Source: Archangium violaceum Cb vi76
GTDB lineage: Bacteria > Myxococcota > Myxococcia > Myxococcales > Myxococcaceae
DNA: 64,000 bases
Direction of reading: 5' to 3'
Assembly: GCF_000733295.1 (NCBI RefSeq)
Contig: NZ_JPMI01000213.1
Location: 24,423 to 88,422 of the forward strand
In this document: piece after piece, positions 1 through 7,942 of the stretch
Numbering within the stretch: the stretch's first letter is position 1
Layout of the letters: every line of letters begins with the position of its first letter
The notes under the pieces: model-generated
Told to the model about the DNA's origin: nothing
Databases searched by the model: none
What the model saw: only the letters and a program-made list of their open reading frames with translations
Program-made: the position numbers and the translations under genes

Positions 1-783
1 GGTTGGATGGATGTGAAGACCGTGTCCCTGTTCCTGCTCGGGACGCTGTCGCTGGTCGCCTTCGTCACCCGGGAGTTGAAGACGAGCGCTCCACTGCTCG
101 ACCTGCGGGTGCTCACGAACGGCCGCTATGTGGTGACGCTGCTCATCTCGAGCATCATCACCATCAGCCTGTACTCGGGCGCGTTCCTCGTGCCGCTGTT
201 CCTGCAGCAGGTCCAGGGCGTGACGCCGCTGGCGACGGGATTGATCCTCCTCCCGGCCTCCCTGGCCATGGCGCTCCTCATGCCCGTGGTCGGGCGCCTG
301 TATGGCCCGATCGGGCCGAGCGCGCTCATGACGGTGGGCGTGCTGATGATCGCGGGAGGCACGTATGCGTTGAGCCGGCTGACGCCGGAGACTCCCCACG
401 CCTACATGCTGGGGTGGATGGTGGTGCGGAACGTGGGAATCGCCCTCTCCATGATGCCGGCCAGCAACGCGGGCATGGAGCAGATCTCACGCGAGCTGAG
501 CGGCCACGCCTCTTCCATCAGCAACTGGCTGCGAAACGTGTTCGGGGCGTTCTCGATCGCCATCTTCACGTCGCTCCTGTCCACCTTCACCGCCCGGGAG
601 GCGGAGGTGCTCGTGAGGCAGGGGGTGACGGAGCGCCGCCACATCGAGTTGTTCTCGTTCGTGGAGGGCATCAACGACGTCTACCTGGTGGCCACGGCCA
701 TCGCCCTGGTGGCCGTGCCGCTCAGCCTCGGCATCCGCAAGCAGCAGCAGGTGAGGCTCCAGGCCGCCGCGGAAGCACGCTAG
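1..783 (+). CDS. MFS drug exporter, C-terminal part (cut by window start)
   Basis: The reading frame is open from the first base, so the true start lies outside the window and only the last 260 or so residues are visible. About six hydrophobic segments can be seen, separated by short charged loops, and a basic tail rich in K/Q/R ends the protein. The pattern (PLLDLRVL stretch, then an LVPLFLQQVQG helix, then GLILLPASLAMA) is typical of the second half of 14-helix DHA2 (EmrB/QacA) proton-coupled exporters in the inner membrane. The substrate cannot be told from the sequence. It converges on the Lrp-type gene, with a hairpin between the two stops. Confidence 0.85.
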   Translation, partial: GWMDVKTVSLFLLGTLSLVAFVTRELKTSAPLLDLRVLTNGRYVVTLLISSIITISLYSGAFLVPLFLQQVQGVTPLATGLILLPASLAMALLMPVVGRLYGPIGPSALMTVGVLMIAGGTYALSRLTPETPHAYMLGWMVVRNVGIALSMMPASNAGMEQISRELSGHASSISNWLRNVFGAFSIAIFTSLLSTFTAREAEVLVRQGVTERRHIELFSFVEGINDVYLVATAIALVAVPLSLGIRKQQQVRLQAAAEAR

Positions 784-833
784 TGGAGTGTCCGCGAAGT
801 CCTTGGACCTGGTCCGTCAGCGCTGTGGATGTC

Positions 834-854
834 CCCTCTCCCTTTGGGAGAGGG
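834..854. terminator. Perfect 9-bp hairpin between convergent genes
   Basis: CCCTCTCCC, a TTT loop and GGGAGAGGG form a perfect stem in the 106-bp gap between the MFS gene and the convergent Lrp-type gene, so it could end transcription from both sides. There is no T-run, so it may instead be one copy of a dispersed GC-rich hairpin. A related imperfect hairpin lies at 49228-49254. Confidence 0.5.
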
Positions 855-889
855 TCAGGGTGAGGGTCTTCCCTCTGTACGACTGGACG

Positions 890-1324
890 TCAGCGCCGGT
901 CCAGGTGCACGGCGAGCACCGGGGCCGTGGTGACGGCGCGCACCTCGGGGATGTGGGCCACGCGCTCGCGCAGGGCGTTCAGGGCCGTCATGTCGGGGAC
1001 GCGTGCGCGGATGAGCATGTCGAGCTCGCCAGCGAGTGACTCGATGCTGAGCACTTCCGGCAGCTCGCGCACCTGGGGGGCCACACGGGGGCACGCGTGC
1101 CCCTCCAGCCGCACGAAGAGGTAGGCCTCCACGCCGGTGGGGGGCCCGCCGCTCCCTCTCCGGATGGTGTAGCCCTGGATGATGCCGTCGCGCTCGAGCC
1201 GGGCCACCCGCTCCTGGACCGCGGAGCGCGAGAGGCCCACCTTCGCCGCCAGCTTGGTGGCGGACTCCCGCCCATTCGCCTCCAACAGGGCGAGGATCCG
1301 CCCGTCCAGCTCGTCCAGCGCCAT
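890..1324 (-). CDS. Lrp/AsnC-family transcriptional regulator
   Basis: A 144-residue protein of normal Lrp/AsnC length. Residues 1-55 hold a winged helix-turn-helix (ALDELDGRILALLEANGR, then SRSAVQERVARLERDGII). The C-terminal half is the RAM ligand/oligomer domain (VEAYLFVRL, then SIESLAGELDMLIRARV). The start at 1324 is chosen because AGGAGG sits 8 nt upstream; a longer frame to 1351 lacks a ribosome site. It is transcribed divergently from the isochorismatase-like gene, so it probably controls that gene and itself. The effector, often an amino acid in this family, is unknown. Confidence 0.9.
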   Translation of the reverse strand: MALDELDGRILALLEANGRESATKLAAKVGLSRSAVQERVARLERDGIIQGYTIRRGSGGPPTGVEAYLFVRLEGHACPRVAPQVRELPEVLSIESLAGELDMLIRARVPDMTALNALRERVAHIPEVRAVTTAPVLAVHLDRR

Positions 1325-1361
1325 ACCCGTCGCCTCCTCCCGAGGGCCCATCCCCGGTGCT

Positions 1362-1380
1362 CACCGGCACTTCGCCGGTG
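1362..1380. promoter_or_regulatory. Inverted repeat in the Lrp/hydrolase divergent promoter
   Basis: CACCGGC, ACTTC, GCCGGTG is a perfect 7-bp inverted repeat in the 132-bp gap between the two divergent start codons. It lies 38 bp upstream of the Lrp-type start, where an autoregulatory operator would be expected. It could equally be a 5'-UTR hairpin. Confidence 0.35.
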
Positions 1381-1456
1381 GAGCGGCAGTCCGCCACCTA
1401 TCGACCGGCGGCTGTACTCCCTAGGGTGCCGTTTCACCACTCACGGGAGCAAGTAC

Positions 1457-2029
1457 ATGGAACTCCACGACCGCGCGGCGCTCATCTCCATCGACGTGCA
1501 GCAGGGCTTCGACGACCCTTCCTGGGGCCCGCGAAACAACCCCCACATGGAGGCGCACGGGCTCCAGCTCCTGGCGGCCTGGCGGCACTCCGGGCGGCCG
1601 CTCGTCATCGTGCGCAATGACAGTCCCTCGCCCACCTCGCTGCTGCGGCCAGGGCAGCCGGGCAACGCGCTCAAGCCGGGCTTCGAGCCGCTCGCCGGCG
1701 AGCCGCTGATCACCAAGAGCGTGAACAGCGCCTTCATTGGCACCGACCTGGAGGCGCGCCTGCATGCGGCTGGCGTGCGGCAGGTCGTTCTCTTTGGAAT
1801 CGCCACGGACATGTGCGTCTCCACCACCGCGCGCATGGCGGCCAACCTCGGCTTCGAGCTGGTGGTGGTGGGTGATGCCTGCCACACCTGGGCGCAACGG
1901 GCACCCGATGGCACCTTGTTCGACGCGGACACCATGCACCGCGTGCATCTGGCCACCCTGGCGACCGAGTTCGGCCGCGTGGTGGACACCGCGGATGTGC
2001 TGCGGGCGCTCGCGGCGCGGGCGGCCTGA
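1457..2029 (+). CDS. Isochorismatase-like cysteine hydrolase
   Basis: 190 residues, the usual size for this alpha/beta hydrolase superfamily (isochorismatase, nicotinamidase, N-carbamoyl amidase). The catalytic triad is visible: Asp in ISIDVQQGF near the N-terminus, Lys in PLITKSVNSAF, and the nucleophilic Cys in GIATDMCVSTTAR, preceded by the expected cis-peptide region. The ATG at 1457 is preceded by GGGAG; an in-frame extension to 1097 runs through the divergent regulator and is rejected. The neighbouring Lrp-type gene suggests control by an amino-acid-like ligand. The substrate is not predictable. Confidence 0.88.
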   Translation: MELHDRAALISIDVQQGFDDPSWGPRNNPHMEAHGLQLLAAWRHSGRPLVIVRNDSPSPTSLLRPGQPGNALKPGFEPLAGEPLITKSVNSAFIGTDLEARLHAAGVRQVVLFGIATDMCVSTTARMAANLGFELVVVGDACHTWAQRAPDGTLFDADTMHRVHLATLATEFGRVVDTADVLRALAARAA

Positions 2030-2076
2030 GACGCGCCCGGTGGAGTCAGTGGGCCAGGACGACCCATCGGAGCGCC

Positions 2077-2691
2077 TCACCCCGAGACGGCCTTCCGCAC
2101 GGCCGGACGTTGTACGTGGCGCCTGACGTATTCCACCAGCCGCGGATGCCCGTCGAGCAGTCCGAGCGTGTGGGCCAGGTGCAGGATGGACACCATCACC
2201 ACATCGGCGGCGGTGAACGCCCCTCCCACGAGGAACTCCCGGTCGCCGAGGCCTCTCTGGATGGTCTCGAGCATGGTCCCGAGGCGGGTCCTGTGCTTCG
2301 TGAGTTCTTCTTCCGAGTGCGCGCCAGGCTTCTGCTCCTCGGACGACCGGACGTCCCAGTAGAACGCCAGCACCACGGGATCGAGGCTCACCTCGGCGAA
2401 GGCCATCCAGTGGTAGTAGGGGCCGCGCTCCGCGGAGTCTATGGGCGGCGCCAGATGCTTCTCCGGGAAGCGGTCGGCCAGATAGAGGCAGATGGCCAGG
2501 GACTCGAGCAGCGTGACGTCTCCGTCCACCAGGGCGGGGAGCTCGCCCAGCGGATGCACGGCCAGGTAGGCGGGGGTGGTGTTCTCCTGTCGAGCGAGAT
2601 CGAGCCTGACCAGCTCGTAGGGCACCCCGAGCTCCTCCAGCAGCCATCGGGCACGCGTCGCTCGGGTTCGAGGGGCAAAGTAGAGCTTCAT
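2077..2691 (-). CDS. Glutathione S-transferase family protein
   Basis: 204 residues with the two-domain GST layout. The N-terminal thioredoxin-like fold (MKLYFAPRTRATRARWLLEE) carries the glutathione-binding PALVDGDVTLLESLAICLYL segment with the conserved E-S pair. The C-terminal helical domain contains the FLVGGAFTAADVVMVSIL N-capping motif. A cytoplasmic role in conjugating or reducing small electrophiles is likely. It is divergent from a LysR-type gene, with a palindrome in the gap, so LysR control is plausible. Confidence 0.9.
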   Translation of the reverse strand: MKLYFAPRTRATRARWLLEELGVPYELVRLDLARQENTTPAYLAVHPLGELPALVDGDVTLLESLAICLYLADRFPEKHLAPPIDSAERGPYYHWMAFAEVSLDPVVLAFYWDVRSSEEQKPGAHSEEELTKHRTRLGTMLETIQRGLGDREFLVGGAFTAADVVMVSILHLAHTLGLLDGHPRLVEYVRRHVQRPAVRKAVSG

Positions 2692-2773
2692 GTGTTGCGC
2701 TCCTGCGGTGGGCGGGAGGCGCCAACATGCGACGTCCGGGGGGCCCGAACAATAGGGGCGCGGGTGGACGCAT

Positions 2774-2792
2774 TGTCAGGCTAGGCTTGACA
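2774..2792. promoter_or_regulatory. LysR-type operator palindrome
   Basis: TGTCA-N9-TGACA, with inner GC..GC also pairing (TGTCAgGCtagGCtTGACA). It lies in the 104-bp gap between the GST and LysR genes, ending 3 bp before the LysR start. Size and placement suit a LysR-type binding site acting on both genes. Confidence 0.5.
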
Positions 2793-2795
2793 GTC

Positions 2796-3695
2796 ATGAT
2801 CTCACCCGCCGACATGATGCTCTTCGCCGCGGTCGTTCGTGAGGAGAGCTTCACCCGGGCCGCGCGCCAGCTCGGCATCACCAAGCAGACCATCAGCGAG
2901 CGCATCAGCAAGCTGGAAGAGCGGCTCGGCGTGCGGCTCCTGGAGCGAACGACACGGCGCGTGCGGGTCACCGGGGCCGGAGTGACGTACTACGAGCGTT
3001 GCGCCGCCATCGCCGCGCAGATCGAAGAGGCGAACAGTGAAGTGCAACAGCGTCAGGCGGAGCCCGTCGGCCTGCTGCGGGTCTCCTCGCCGGTGCTCTA
3101 CGGGCGGCGTTACCTGACACCCGTGATTTCGGAGTTCCTCACCCGCCATCCCCGGACGCAGGTGGAACTGGTCCTGGCGGATCGCCGTGTCCACCTCATC
3201 GAAGAGGGGCTGGATGTCGGGATTCACATTGGTCCGCTCGACGACTCGTCACTCGTGGCGCGAAAGCTCGGCGAGGGTCCAGTCCACTTCGTGGCGAGCC
3301 CCCGCTTCCTGTCGAAGTACGGCACGCCGAGCGCCCGCGAGCTCCGCTCCGCGCGCTGTATTGGCTTCAGTGCGTTCGAGACGTGGGAGGCGGAGGGGGT
3401 GAAGTCGCGAATCGAGCCGGTCCTGACCGTGAACGACCTCGAGTTCGCGTGTGAGGCGGCCATCGCCGGGGTCGGCATCGCGCGCGTGCCGGCCATCCTC
3501 TGCCGGGACGCGGTCCGGGACGGCCGGCTGAAGGTGCTCTTCGGTCCCAGGCCCGCCATGCTGCGGGCCATCCACGCCGTCTACCCGAGCCGGCTGAATC
3601 TTCCGGCCAAGGTCCGGCTCTTCGTGGACGCATTGGCAACGCTGGCCGAGCCGGTGCTGCCGCTCCAAAGCGGCTCGCGGCGAAAGCGCTCGTGA
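2796..3695 (+). CDS. LysR-family transcriptional regulator
   Basis: 299 residues, standard for LysR regulators. Residues 1-65 form the winged helix-turn-helix (FAAVVREESFTRAARQLGIT, then TISERISKLEERLGVRLLER). A linker helix follows, then the periplasmic-binding-like effector domain. The ATG at 2796 starts the conserved ISPADMMLFAAVV region; the in-frame extension to 2727 crosses the operator and promoter. It faces the GST gene and probably regulates it. The basic tail (SRRKRS) is unremarkable. The effector is unknown. Confidence 0.9.
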   Translation: MISPADMMLFAAVVREESFTRAARQLGITKQTISERISKLEERLGVRLLERTTRRVRVTGAGVTYYERCAAIAAQIEEANSEVQQRQAEPVGLLRVSSPVLYGRRYLTPVISEFLTRHPRTQVELVLADRRVHLIEEGLDVGIHIGPLDDSSLVARKLGEGPVHFVASPRFLSKYGTPSARELRSARCIGFSAFETWEAEGVKSRIEPVLTVNDLEFACEAAIAGVGIARVPAILCRDAVRDGRLKVLFGPRPAMLRAIHAVYPSRLNLPAKVRLFVDALATLAEPVLPLQSGSRRKRS

Positions 3696-3708
3696 GAGGA
3701 TGGCTGCC

Positions 3709-4242
3709 ATGCTCTTCAAGATGTCGGTGTCGGCCCTCCCGGTGACCTTCACGCGCGGGCTCCTGTGTTGCGCATGGCTGGGGCTTGGGGCCCTGATGGG
3801 CACGAGCTGCCGGCCTCCCTTCGCGGCCTGCACCGATGACGCGCGGGAAGACGATGACACGCGGGAACAGGCGCTGGCGAACCCTCCCCTGTCACACGTC
3901 TTCGGCCATGGACCGTTGACGCTCGACGGCCAGGTGGCGTGCCCGGGGGATACGGACTGGCTGTACGCCTATGCGGACTGCTGCCACCCGGCCGGGGTGC
4001 GCGTGCGCTGGGAGGCGGCTCGGGGAGCGCTGGAGGTCGACCTCCTGGACGCGGAGGGCGTCCCCCTGCCGGTCCCCGGCACCTCGAGCGGCGATGGCCT
4101 CGGTGATGCTGAGCGCCGTGGGGGTGGAGAGGGGGCGCGACAGCTGGAGCTCCGCGATTGGCATTGGAGGCGCCGGGGCCGCACGGACGCCCACGGGCGT
4201 GTGGATCAGGCGAGTGACATCGTGGCAAGAGTGTGGAGATGA
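3709..4242 (+). CDS. Hypothetical exported protein
   Basis: No family recognised. An N-terminal hydrophobic segment (residues about 12-33) ends in GTSC, a poor lipobox, so export is likely but lipidation is uncertain. A short region about residues 65-115 (GQVACPGDTDWLYAYADCC) has four cysteines and resembles a small beta-sandwich. From about residue 125 the composition turns very R/G-rich, unlike the rest, which could reflect a frameshift that replaced the original C-terminus. The ATG at 3709 has AGAGG 9 nt upstream, better than the ATG at 3700. Its stop overlaps the next start (ATGA), implying translational coupling. Confidence 0.55.
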   Translation: MLFKMSVSALPVTFTRGLLCCAWLGLGALMGTSCRPPFAACTDDAREDDDTREQALANPPLSHVFGHGPLTLDGQVACPGDTDWLYAYADCCHPAGVRVRWEAARGALEVDLLDAEGVPLPVPGTSSGDGLGDAERRGGGEGARQLELRDWHWRRRGRTDAHGRVDQASDIVARVWR

Positions 4243-4760
4243 ATCCAGAATCGGCTCTCGAGAACCTGCGGCGGTTGCTTCTGGGGCAGCGATGGATCGA
4301 GGGGACGCGGACCCTCGCGCCGTCCTCGCTCCTGTCCCTGTTCTACGGCGACCAGAGCTCCTTGAAGGAACTGCCCGCGCTGTCCGCGGCCATGGAGATC
4401 TGCGCGCGTGCTCATCCCACCATGCGCGCGGAGGAACTCGCGAGGCTGGATGACGCATTGTCGGAGGTGCTCGGAGAGGCGCAATCCGAGTTGGATCGCT
4501 GGCTCGAGGCCTGGCTGGATTCGAAGGTGGAGAAGGTGACGGAGCCGGATGAGCGCTTCGCCAGGAGTTCGGCCTTCGTGGAGCAGCTCCTCGGTGTCCC
4601 GGACGCACCTCGCATCCGGCTGAGCCTGCAGGACATCGAGCGCATGAATCAGGTGGACAGGGCCTTCACGAAGCTGTTCCGCCTGCCGACGCTGAAGTTG
4701 CTCGGCGGGGCCGGTGCTGCATGGCTGGTCGCATCACCCTCTCGGAGCCTCCGCCGCTGA
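4239..4760 (+). CDS. Hypothetical helical cytoplasmic protein
   Basis: 173 residues with no recognised domain. The sequence is rich in Leu, Glu and Ala and is predicted largely alpha-helical up to about residue 140. It ends with a short hydrophobic patch (LKLLGGAGAAWLVA) and a basic tail. The start overlaps the preceding stop by four bases (ATGA), so it is probably co-expressed with the exported protein upstream. Function cannot be assigned. Confidence 0.6.
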   Translation: MNPESALENLRRLLLGQRWIEGTRTLAPSSLLSLFYGDQSSLKELPALSAAMEICARAHPTMRAEELARLDDALSEVLGEAQSELDRWLEAWLDSKVEKVTEPDERFARSSAFVEQLLGVPDAPRIRLSLQDIERMNQVDRAFTKLFRLPTLKLLGGAGAAWLVASPSRSLRR

Positions 4761-4788
4761 CGTGTCAGCCTCCATCACTGACGTGTCA
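4758..4788. promoter_or_regulatory. Twin TGACGTGTCA enhancer-like sites (copy 1 of 3)
   Basis: Two identical TGACGTGTCA sites (4758-4767 and 4779-4788) start 21 bp apart, about two helical turns. They lie 83 bp upstream of the sigma54-like element at 4871. The same twin arrangement stands before lodA and before the gene at 22189, which argues against chance. The first site slightly overlaps the end of the preceding gene. Confidence 0.7.
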
Positions 4789-4870
4789 GCCTCCGTTGCT
4801 GGCATGCTCCCAGGGGCGGGCATCACCGTAAGGGACTGAAATGACTGGCGCCTGTCTTCCGCGGGCTCCC

Positions 4871-4886
4871 TGGCGCGGACGTTGCT
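4871..4886 (+). promoter_or_regulatory. Sigma54-type -24/-12 promoter of the ferritin-like gene
   Basis: TGGCGCGGACGTTGCT matches the sigma54 consensus TGGCACG-N4-TTGCW at all but one fixed position, with GG and GC exactly 10 nt apart. Transcription would begin near 4897, leaving a short leader to the GTG at 4936. It lies downstream of the twin TGACGTGTCA sites. Confidence 0.7.
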
Positions 4887-4935
4887 CTCCACGACATCCA
4901 TCCACAGCACCCCCACGACAACCTCGGAGATCCTT

Positions 4936-5943
4936 GTGCAAAACAAAACCTGGACCGACGCCGCCCTCCTCGACCATCTCCAGAAAGCCGTCTACCTGGA
5001 GCTGTGGACCATCCCCCTCTACCTGACGGCCGCCTATTCCTTGCAGGTTCCTGGCACGGGCGCCGATTCTCCACCCCATGAGGTGACCCTCCGCGGCAAG
5101 AAGAACCCCAATCGCAGCCGGGAGCAGCTCGCCTTCAACAACATCTATTCGGTCGTCGTGCAGGAGATGCTGCACCTCGAGCTGGCCAGCAACCTCTTCA
5201 ATGCGCTGTTCGCCCCCAAGGGATACTCGCCGAAGTTCACGGGCGAATGGGCGCCGCGGTACGACAGGTTCCCGTCCTGGATCGCGCTCAACAGGCCCGT
5301 GCAGCTCGGACCGGTGAACCCCGAGCAGATGTCCCTTCTGGCCGCCATCGAGACCCCCGAGCCCAAGACCGATGGCGCGCCGAACGGGCCGCAGGAGGTC
5401 TACGATTCCATCGGCCAATTCTACATGGCCATCGAGCAGGGCATCAATCAGCGCTGGAACGAGCTCTACCAGCCCGGCGCGGACCACCGGCAGAAGAGCG
5501 AGTTCGCCAACCCGCAGTACAAGAACGACGATTACACCGGATTCAGTAGCACCATCGGCGGCGACAGCCGCACCGCGCTCAAACAGGCGAATGGGGTGAT
5601 CCAGGCCATCATCGGGCAGGGTGAGGGCAACCAGGGCCCGGTCATCGAGTCGGACCTTCGCCCCGAGGACGCGAACGATCTCGAGGATCAGTTCAGCCAT
5701 TTCGCGCGATTCCGCATGGTGCAGGCGATGCTGAAGTTCGGCGGTCCGCTGAAGACCTATCCCACCACGGGGAGCAGTGGGCTCGCGGCCGCGCAGCAGC
5801 AGCTCACCGCGGGCTTCACGAGCCTCTTGTCCGCGTTGGAGAAGGGCTATGCGGGGGACGACGAGCTCGACCTCGGTAGCATGTGGGCTCTCCCCACGCA
5901 GATCGTGTCCGTGTGGGCCGCGGGAGGAGTGCCGCGGTTCTAG
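4936..5943 (+). CDS. Ferritin-like (VioB/RebD N-terminal type) protein
   Basis: 335 residues. Two long helices carry the carboxylate and histidine pattern of a ferritin-like four-helix bundle (LELWTIPLYLTAAYSL about residue 20 and VVQEMLHLELASNLF about residue 75). Later helices contain FYMAIEQGINQRWNELY and FSHFARFRMVQAML. This combination is characteristic of the ferritin-like domain at the N-terminus of VioB/RebD/StaD (2-imino-3-arylpropanoate dimer synthases), here as a free-standing protein. The rest of VioB is missing, so pigment synthesis should not be assumed. The GTG at 4936 has GGAG 6 nt upstream. The longer TTG start at 4882 falls inside the -12 promoter element. No signal peptide. 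Confidence 0.75.
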   Translation: MQNKTWTDAALLDHLQKAVYLELWTIPLYLTAAYSLQVPGTGADSPPHEVTLRGKKNPNRSREQLAFNNIYSVVVQEMLHLELASNLFNALFAPKGYSPKFTGEWAPRYDRFPSWIALNRPVQLGPVNPEQMSLLAAIETPEPKTDGAPNGPQEVYDSIGQFYMAIEQGINQRWNELYQPGADHRQKSEFANPQYKNDDYTGFSSTIGGDSRTALKQANGVIQAIIGQGEGNQGPVIESDLRPEDANDLEDQFSHFARFRMVQAMLKFGGPLKTYPTTGSSGLAAAQQQLTAGFTSLLSALEKGYAGDDELDLGSMWALPTQIVSVWAAGGVPRF

Positions 5944-6037
5944 GCCCTCCGTACCCCATCCCGTCCGGGCGGGAATAGAACCCGCCCCGGAGCGGGCCTG
6001 GCGGATGAGCCGGAAAAATCATCGTGAGGCGGGGCCA

Positions 6038-6064
6038 TGTCACGGCCGGCCCGGGTGTTTCGTC
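6038..6064 (+). promoter_or_regulatory. ECF41-type promoter (TGTCACG-N16-CGTC)
   Basis: TGTCACG at 6038-6044 and CGTC at 6061-6064, separated by 16 bp, match the promoter reported for ECF41 sigma factors (TGTCAC(A) in the -35 region, CGTC in the -10 region). It lies about 45 bp before the AhpD-like gene, which overlaps the ECF41 gene. That is the expected autoregulatory layout. Confidence 0.75.
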
Positions 6065-6106
6065 CTGGGGGCGGGCAGGTATTTTTCGCCCGGAATGGAG
6101 CCGCAC

Positions 6107-6568
6107 ATGGACCCGAGGTTGAATCCCTTCGCGACCGCGCCGGAACTGTTGAAGGCCATGATTTCCCTGAGCGAGAAGGTCGAGAGCAGTGGGCTCGAGA
6201 AGAGCCTCCTGGAGCTGGTGAAGATCCGCGCCTCGCAGCTCAACGGATGCGCTTTCTGCATCCACATGCACACCCGTGACGCCCGCGCGCACGGGGAGAC
6301 CGAGGAGCGCATCTACCTGTTGAATGGTTGGCGGGAGTCGCCCCTCTACACGGAGCGCGAGCGGGCGGCCCTGCGCTGGACCGAGGCCCTGACGCTCGTC
6401 TCCCAGACGCACGCCCCGGACGCGGACTACGAGGCGCTCCAGGCGCACTTCTCCCAGGAGGAGGTGGTGAAGCTGACCCTGGCCATCACCACCATCAACG
6501 CCTGGAACCGGATTGCCATCGGTTTCCGGAGCATTCATCCGGTAGCCTCGCGCAGTGATGCCGCCTGA
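6107..6568 (+). CDS. AhpD-like carboxymuconolactone decarboxylase family protein
   Basis: 153 residues of the alkylhydroperoxidase-like fold. The redox motif is C48-x-x-C51-x-x-x-H55 (GCAFCIHMH), with the upstream Glu of the AhpD proton relay in LLELVKIRASQ. Members reduce peroxides through the cysteine pair or have unknown oxidoreductase roles. The ATG at 6107 has GGAG 6 nt upstream; the ATG at 6095 has no ribosome site. The last 11 bases overlap the ECF41 sigma gene. Linkage of this family to ECF41 factors is well established and suggests a shared, still undefined stress or redox response. Confidence 0.88.
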   Translation: MDPRLNPFATAPELLKAMISLSEKVESSGLEKSLLELVKIRASQLNGCAFCIHMHTRDARAHGETEERIYLLNGWRESPLYTERERAALRWTEALTLVSQTHAPDADYEALQAHFSQEEVVKLTLAITTINAWNRIAIGFRSIHPVASRSDAA

Positions 6569-7436
6569 AGACAGTCCCACGAGTACCTTCGATCCACTCC
6601 GCCCGCGCCTGCTCCGCATCGCCTACCGGATGCTGGGGAGTGCCGCGGAAGCGGAGGACGTGGTGCAGGACGCCTACCTGCGCTGGCACCAGACGGACCG
6701 GGCCGCCGTCCGGGACGCTGGCGCCGTGCTCGTGCGCACGGTGACGCGCCTGTGCCTGGACATCCTGAAGTCCGCCCGCGTCCGGCGCGAGGAGTACATG
6801 GGCACGTGGCTGCCCGAGCCCATCGTCGAGCCCATGGAGGGTGATGACTTGACGCTGACCCTGATGATGGCCCTGGAGCGCCTGTCACCCCTGGAGCGGG
6901 CCGCCTTCCTGCTCCACGACGTGTTCGGCATGGACTTCGACGAGGTGGCCCGGGCGATTGACCGCGATCCCGCCGCCTGCCGGCAGCTCGCCAGCCGGGC
7001 GCGCGGCCACGTGCGCGAGGCCCGGCCCCGCTTTCCCGTGACGGAAGACCAGGGGCGCGAGCTGGCCTCGGCGTTCTTCACCGCGACCCGGAGCGGAGAC
7101 CTGGGCGCGCTCCAGGCGCTGCTCGCCCAGGACGTGGTCCTGTACTCCGACGGCGGCGGCAAGGCGAAGGCGGCCCTCAATCCCATCTACGGACTGGAAA
7201 AGAACCTGCGCTTCGTCACGGGGCTGCTGCAGCGCACGGGCCCCAACGCCTCCCGCCTCGTGTACGAGGGGAAGATCGACGGGCTGCCCGGCTTCGTGAC
7301 CGTCGAGGCCGATGGCTTGTGGCAGAGCACGGCCCTCGCCATCGAGGAGGGCCGGATCGTCACCATCTACATCACGCGCAACCCCGACAAGCTGCGCGCG
7401 CTCCTCAAGTCCTTGCATGAGGACACGCCGTCCTAG
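6558..7436 (+). CDS. ECF41-family RNA polymerase sigma factor
   Basis: 292 residues. Sigma region 2 (RLLRIAYRMLGSAAEAEDVVQDAYLRW) is followed by region 4 (RLSPLERAAFLLHDVFGMDF and a helix-turn-helix). An SnoaL-like C-terminal extension of about 110 residues carries the ECF41 signature DGGGK (VLYSDGGGKAKAA). In characterised ECF41 factors this extension takes the place of an anti-sigma factor, controlling activity in cis. The start overlaps the AhpD-like gene by 11 bp, so the two are translated together from the ECF41-type promoter at 6038. No anti-sigma gene is present. Confidence 0.92.
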   Translation: MPPEDSPTSTFDPLRPRLLRIAYRMLGSAAEAEDVVQDAYLRWHQTDRAAVRDAGAVLVRTVTRLCLDILKSARVRREEYMGTWLPEPIVEPMEGDDLTLTLMMALERLSPLERAAFLLHDVFGMDFDEVARAIDRDPAACRQLASRARGHVREARPRFPVTEDQGRELASAFFTATRSGDLGALQALLAQDVVLYSDGGGKAKAALNPIYGLEKNLRFVTGLLQRTGPNASRLVYEGKIDGLPGFVTVEADGLWQSTALAIEEGRIVTIYITRNPDKLRALLKSLHEDTPS

Positions 7437-7559
7437 CGGACGTCCCTCCATCCGGGTTCGCCCCCCTCTCCGCTTCCACTCCAGGGCAACCTCCAGTTCC
7501 TCTGAGCGGTGGGGGTTGCTTCCCGGCTTCGCGGCAGACGACCTTGTCGTGCCACCCCC

Positions 7560-7667
7560 TCAACGGAGCTGATGCTCTTGGATGTACCGTGCGTGGTTGT
7601 CTCCACCGAAAGCCGTTCCCGCCAGCAGCGCGCCTGCCAGTGTCAGCAGCTTCTTCGCTTGTCTCAT
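7560..7667 (-). CDS. Small secreted-peptide ORF or truncated gene start
   Basis: 35 codons (starts MRQAKKLLTLAGALLAG) with GGAG 6 nt before the ATG. The N-terminus is a clear signal peptide, ending near TAFG, followed by only about 16 residues before a stop. It may be a real secreted peptide. Because it lies in a stretch of gene debris, it is more likely the surviving start of a broken gene. Confidence 0.35.
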   Translation of the reverse strand: MRQAKKLLTLAGALLAGTAFGGDNHARYIQEHQLR

Positions 7668-7689
7668 GGCCCTCTCCTTTTGACCGCCA

Positions 7690-7918
7690 ACGTCGGCCCC
7701 CGGGGCTCGAGCAAGGTGTACGTGCATTCCGTGGAGCGCGCCTCGCGCCAGCACCGCTTCTCCCGTGAGTGCTCGCTCCCGCTGCCGGTGCTCTCCATCG
7801 CCATGCCGGAAGAGACCTTCCGGGACTTCGCCGTGCCCGACGGTGGCGGCGTCCTCTACTCCGTCCGCACCCTGGAGGGCGTGACGCTGCGGCGCTACAC
7901 CTGCCGCCGAGCCGCTGT
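7690..7918 (+). pseudogene. Internal fragment of an unidentified coding sequence
   Basis: About 75 codons with typical host codon bias (SKVYVHSVERASRQ, then PEETFRDFAVPDGGGVLYSV) but without a start codon of its own or a natural end. The frame runs on through an antisense gene remnant. No family recognised. Confidence 0.4.
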
Positions 7919-7942
7919 CCGGTCAGAACCTGGTACGGATTT

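Noticed and set aside
1097..1456. N-terminal extension of the isochorismatase-like gene
   Set aside because: It covers the divergent Lrp-type gene and promoter; the family start matches ATG 1457.
4882..4935. Longer TTG start for the ferritin-like protein
   Set aside because: The TTG is part of the -12 element (TTGCT) of the sigma54-like promoter and has no ribosome site; GTG 4936 has GGAG.
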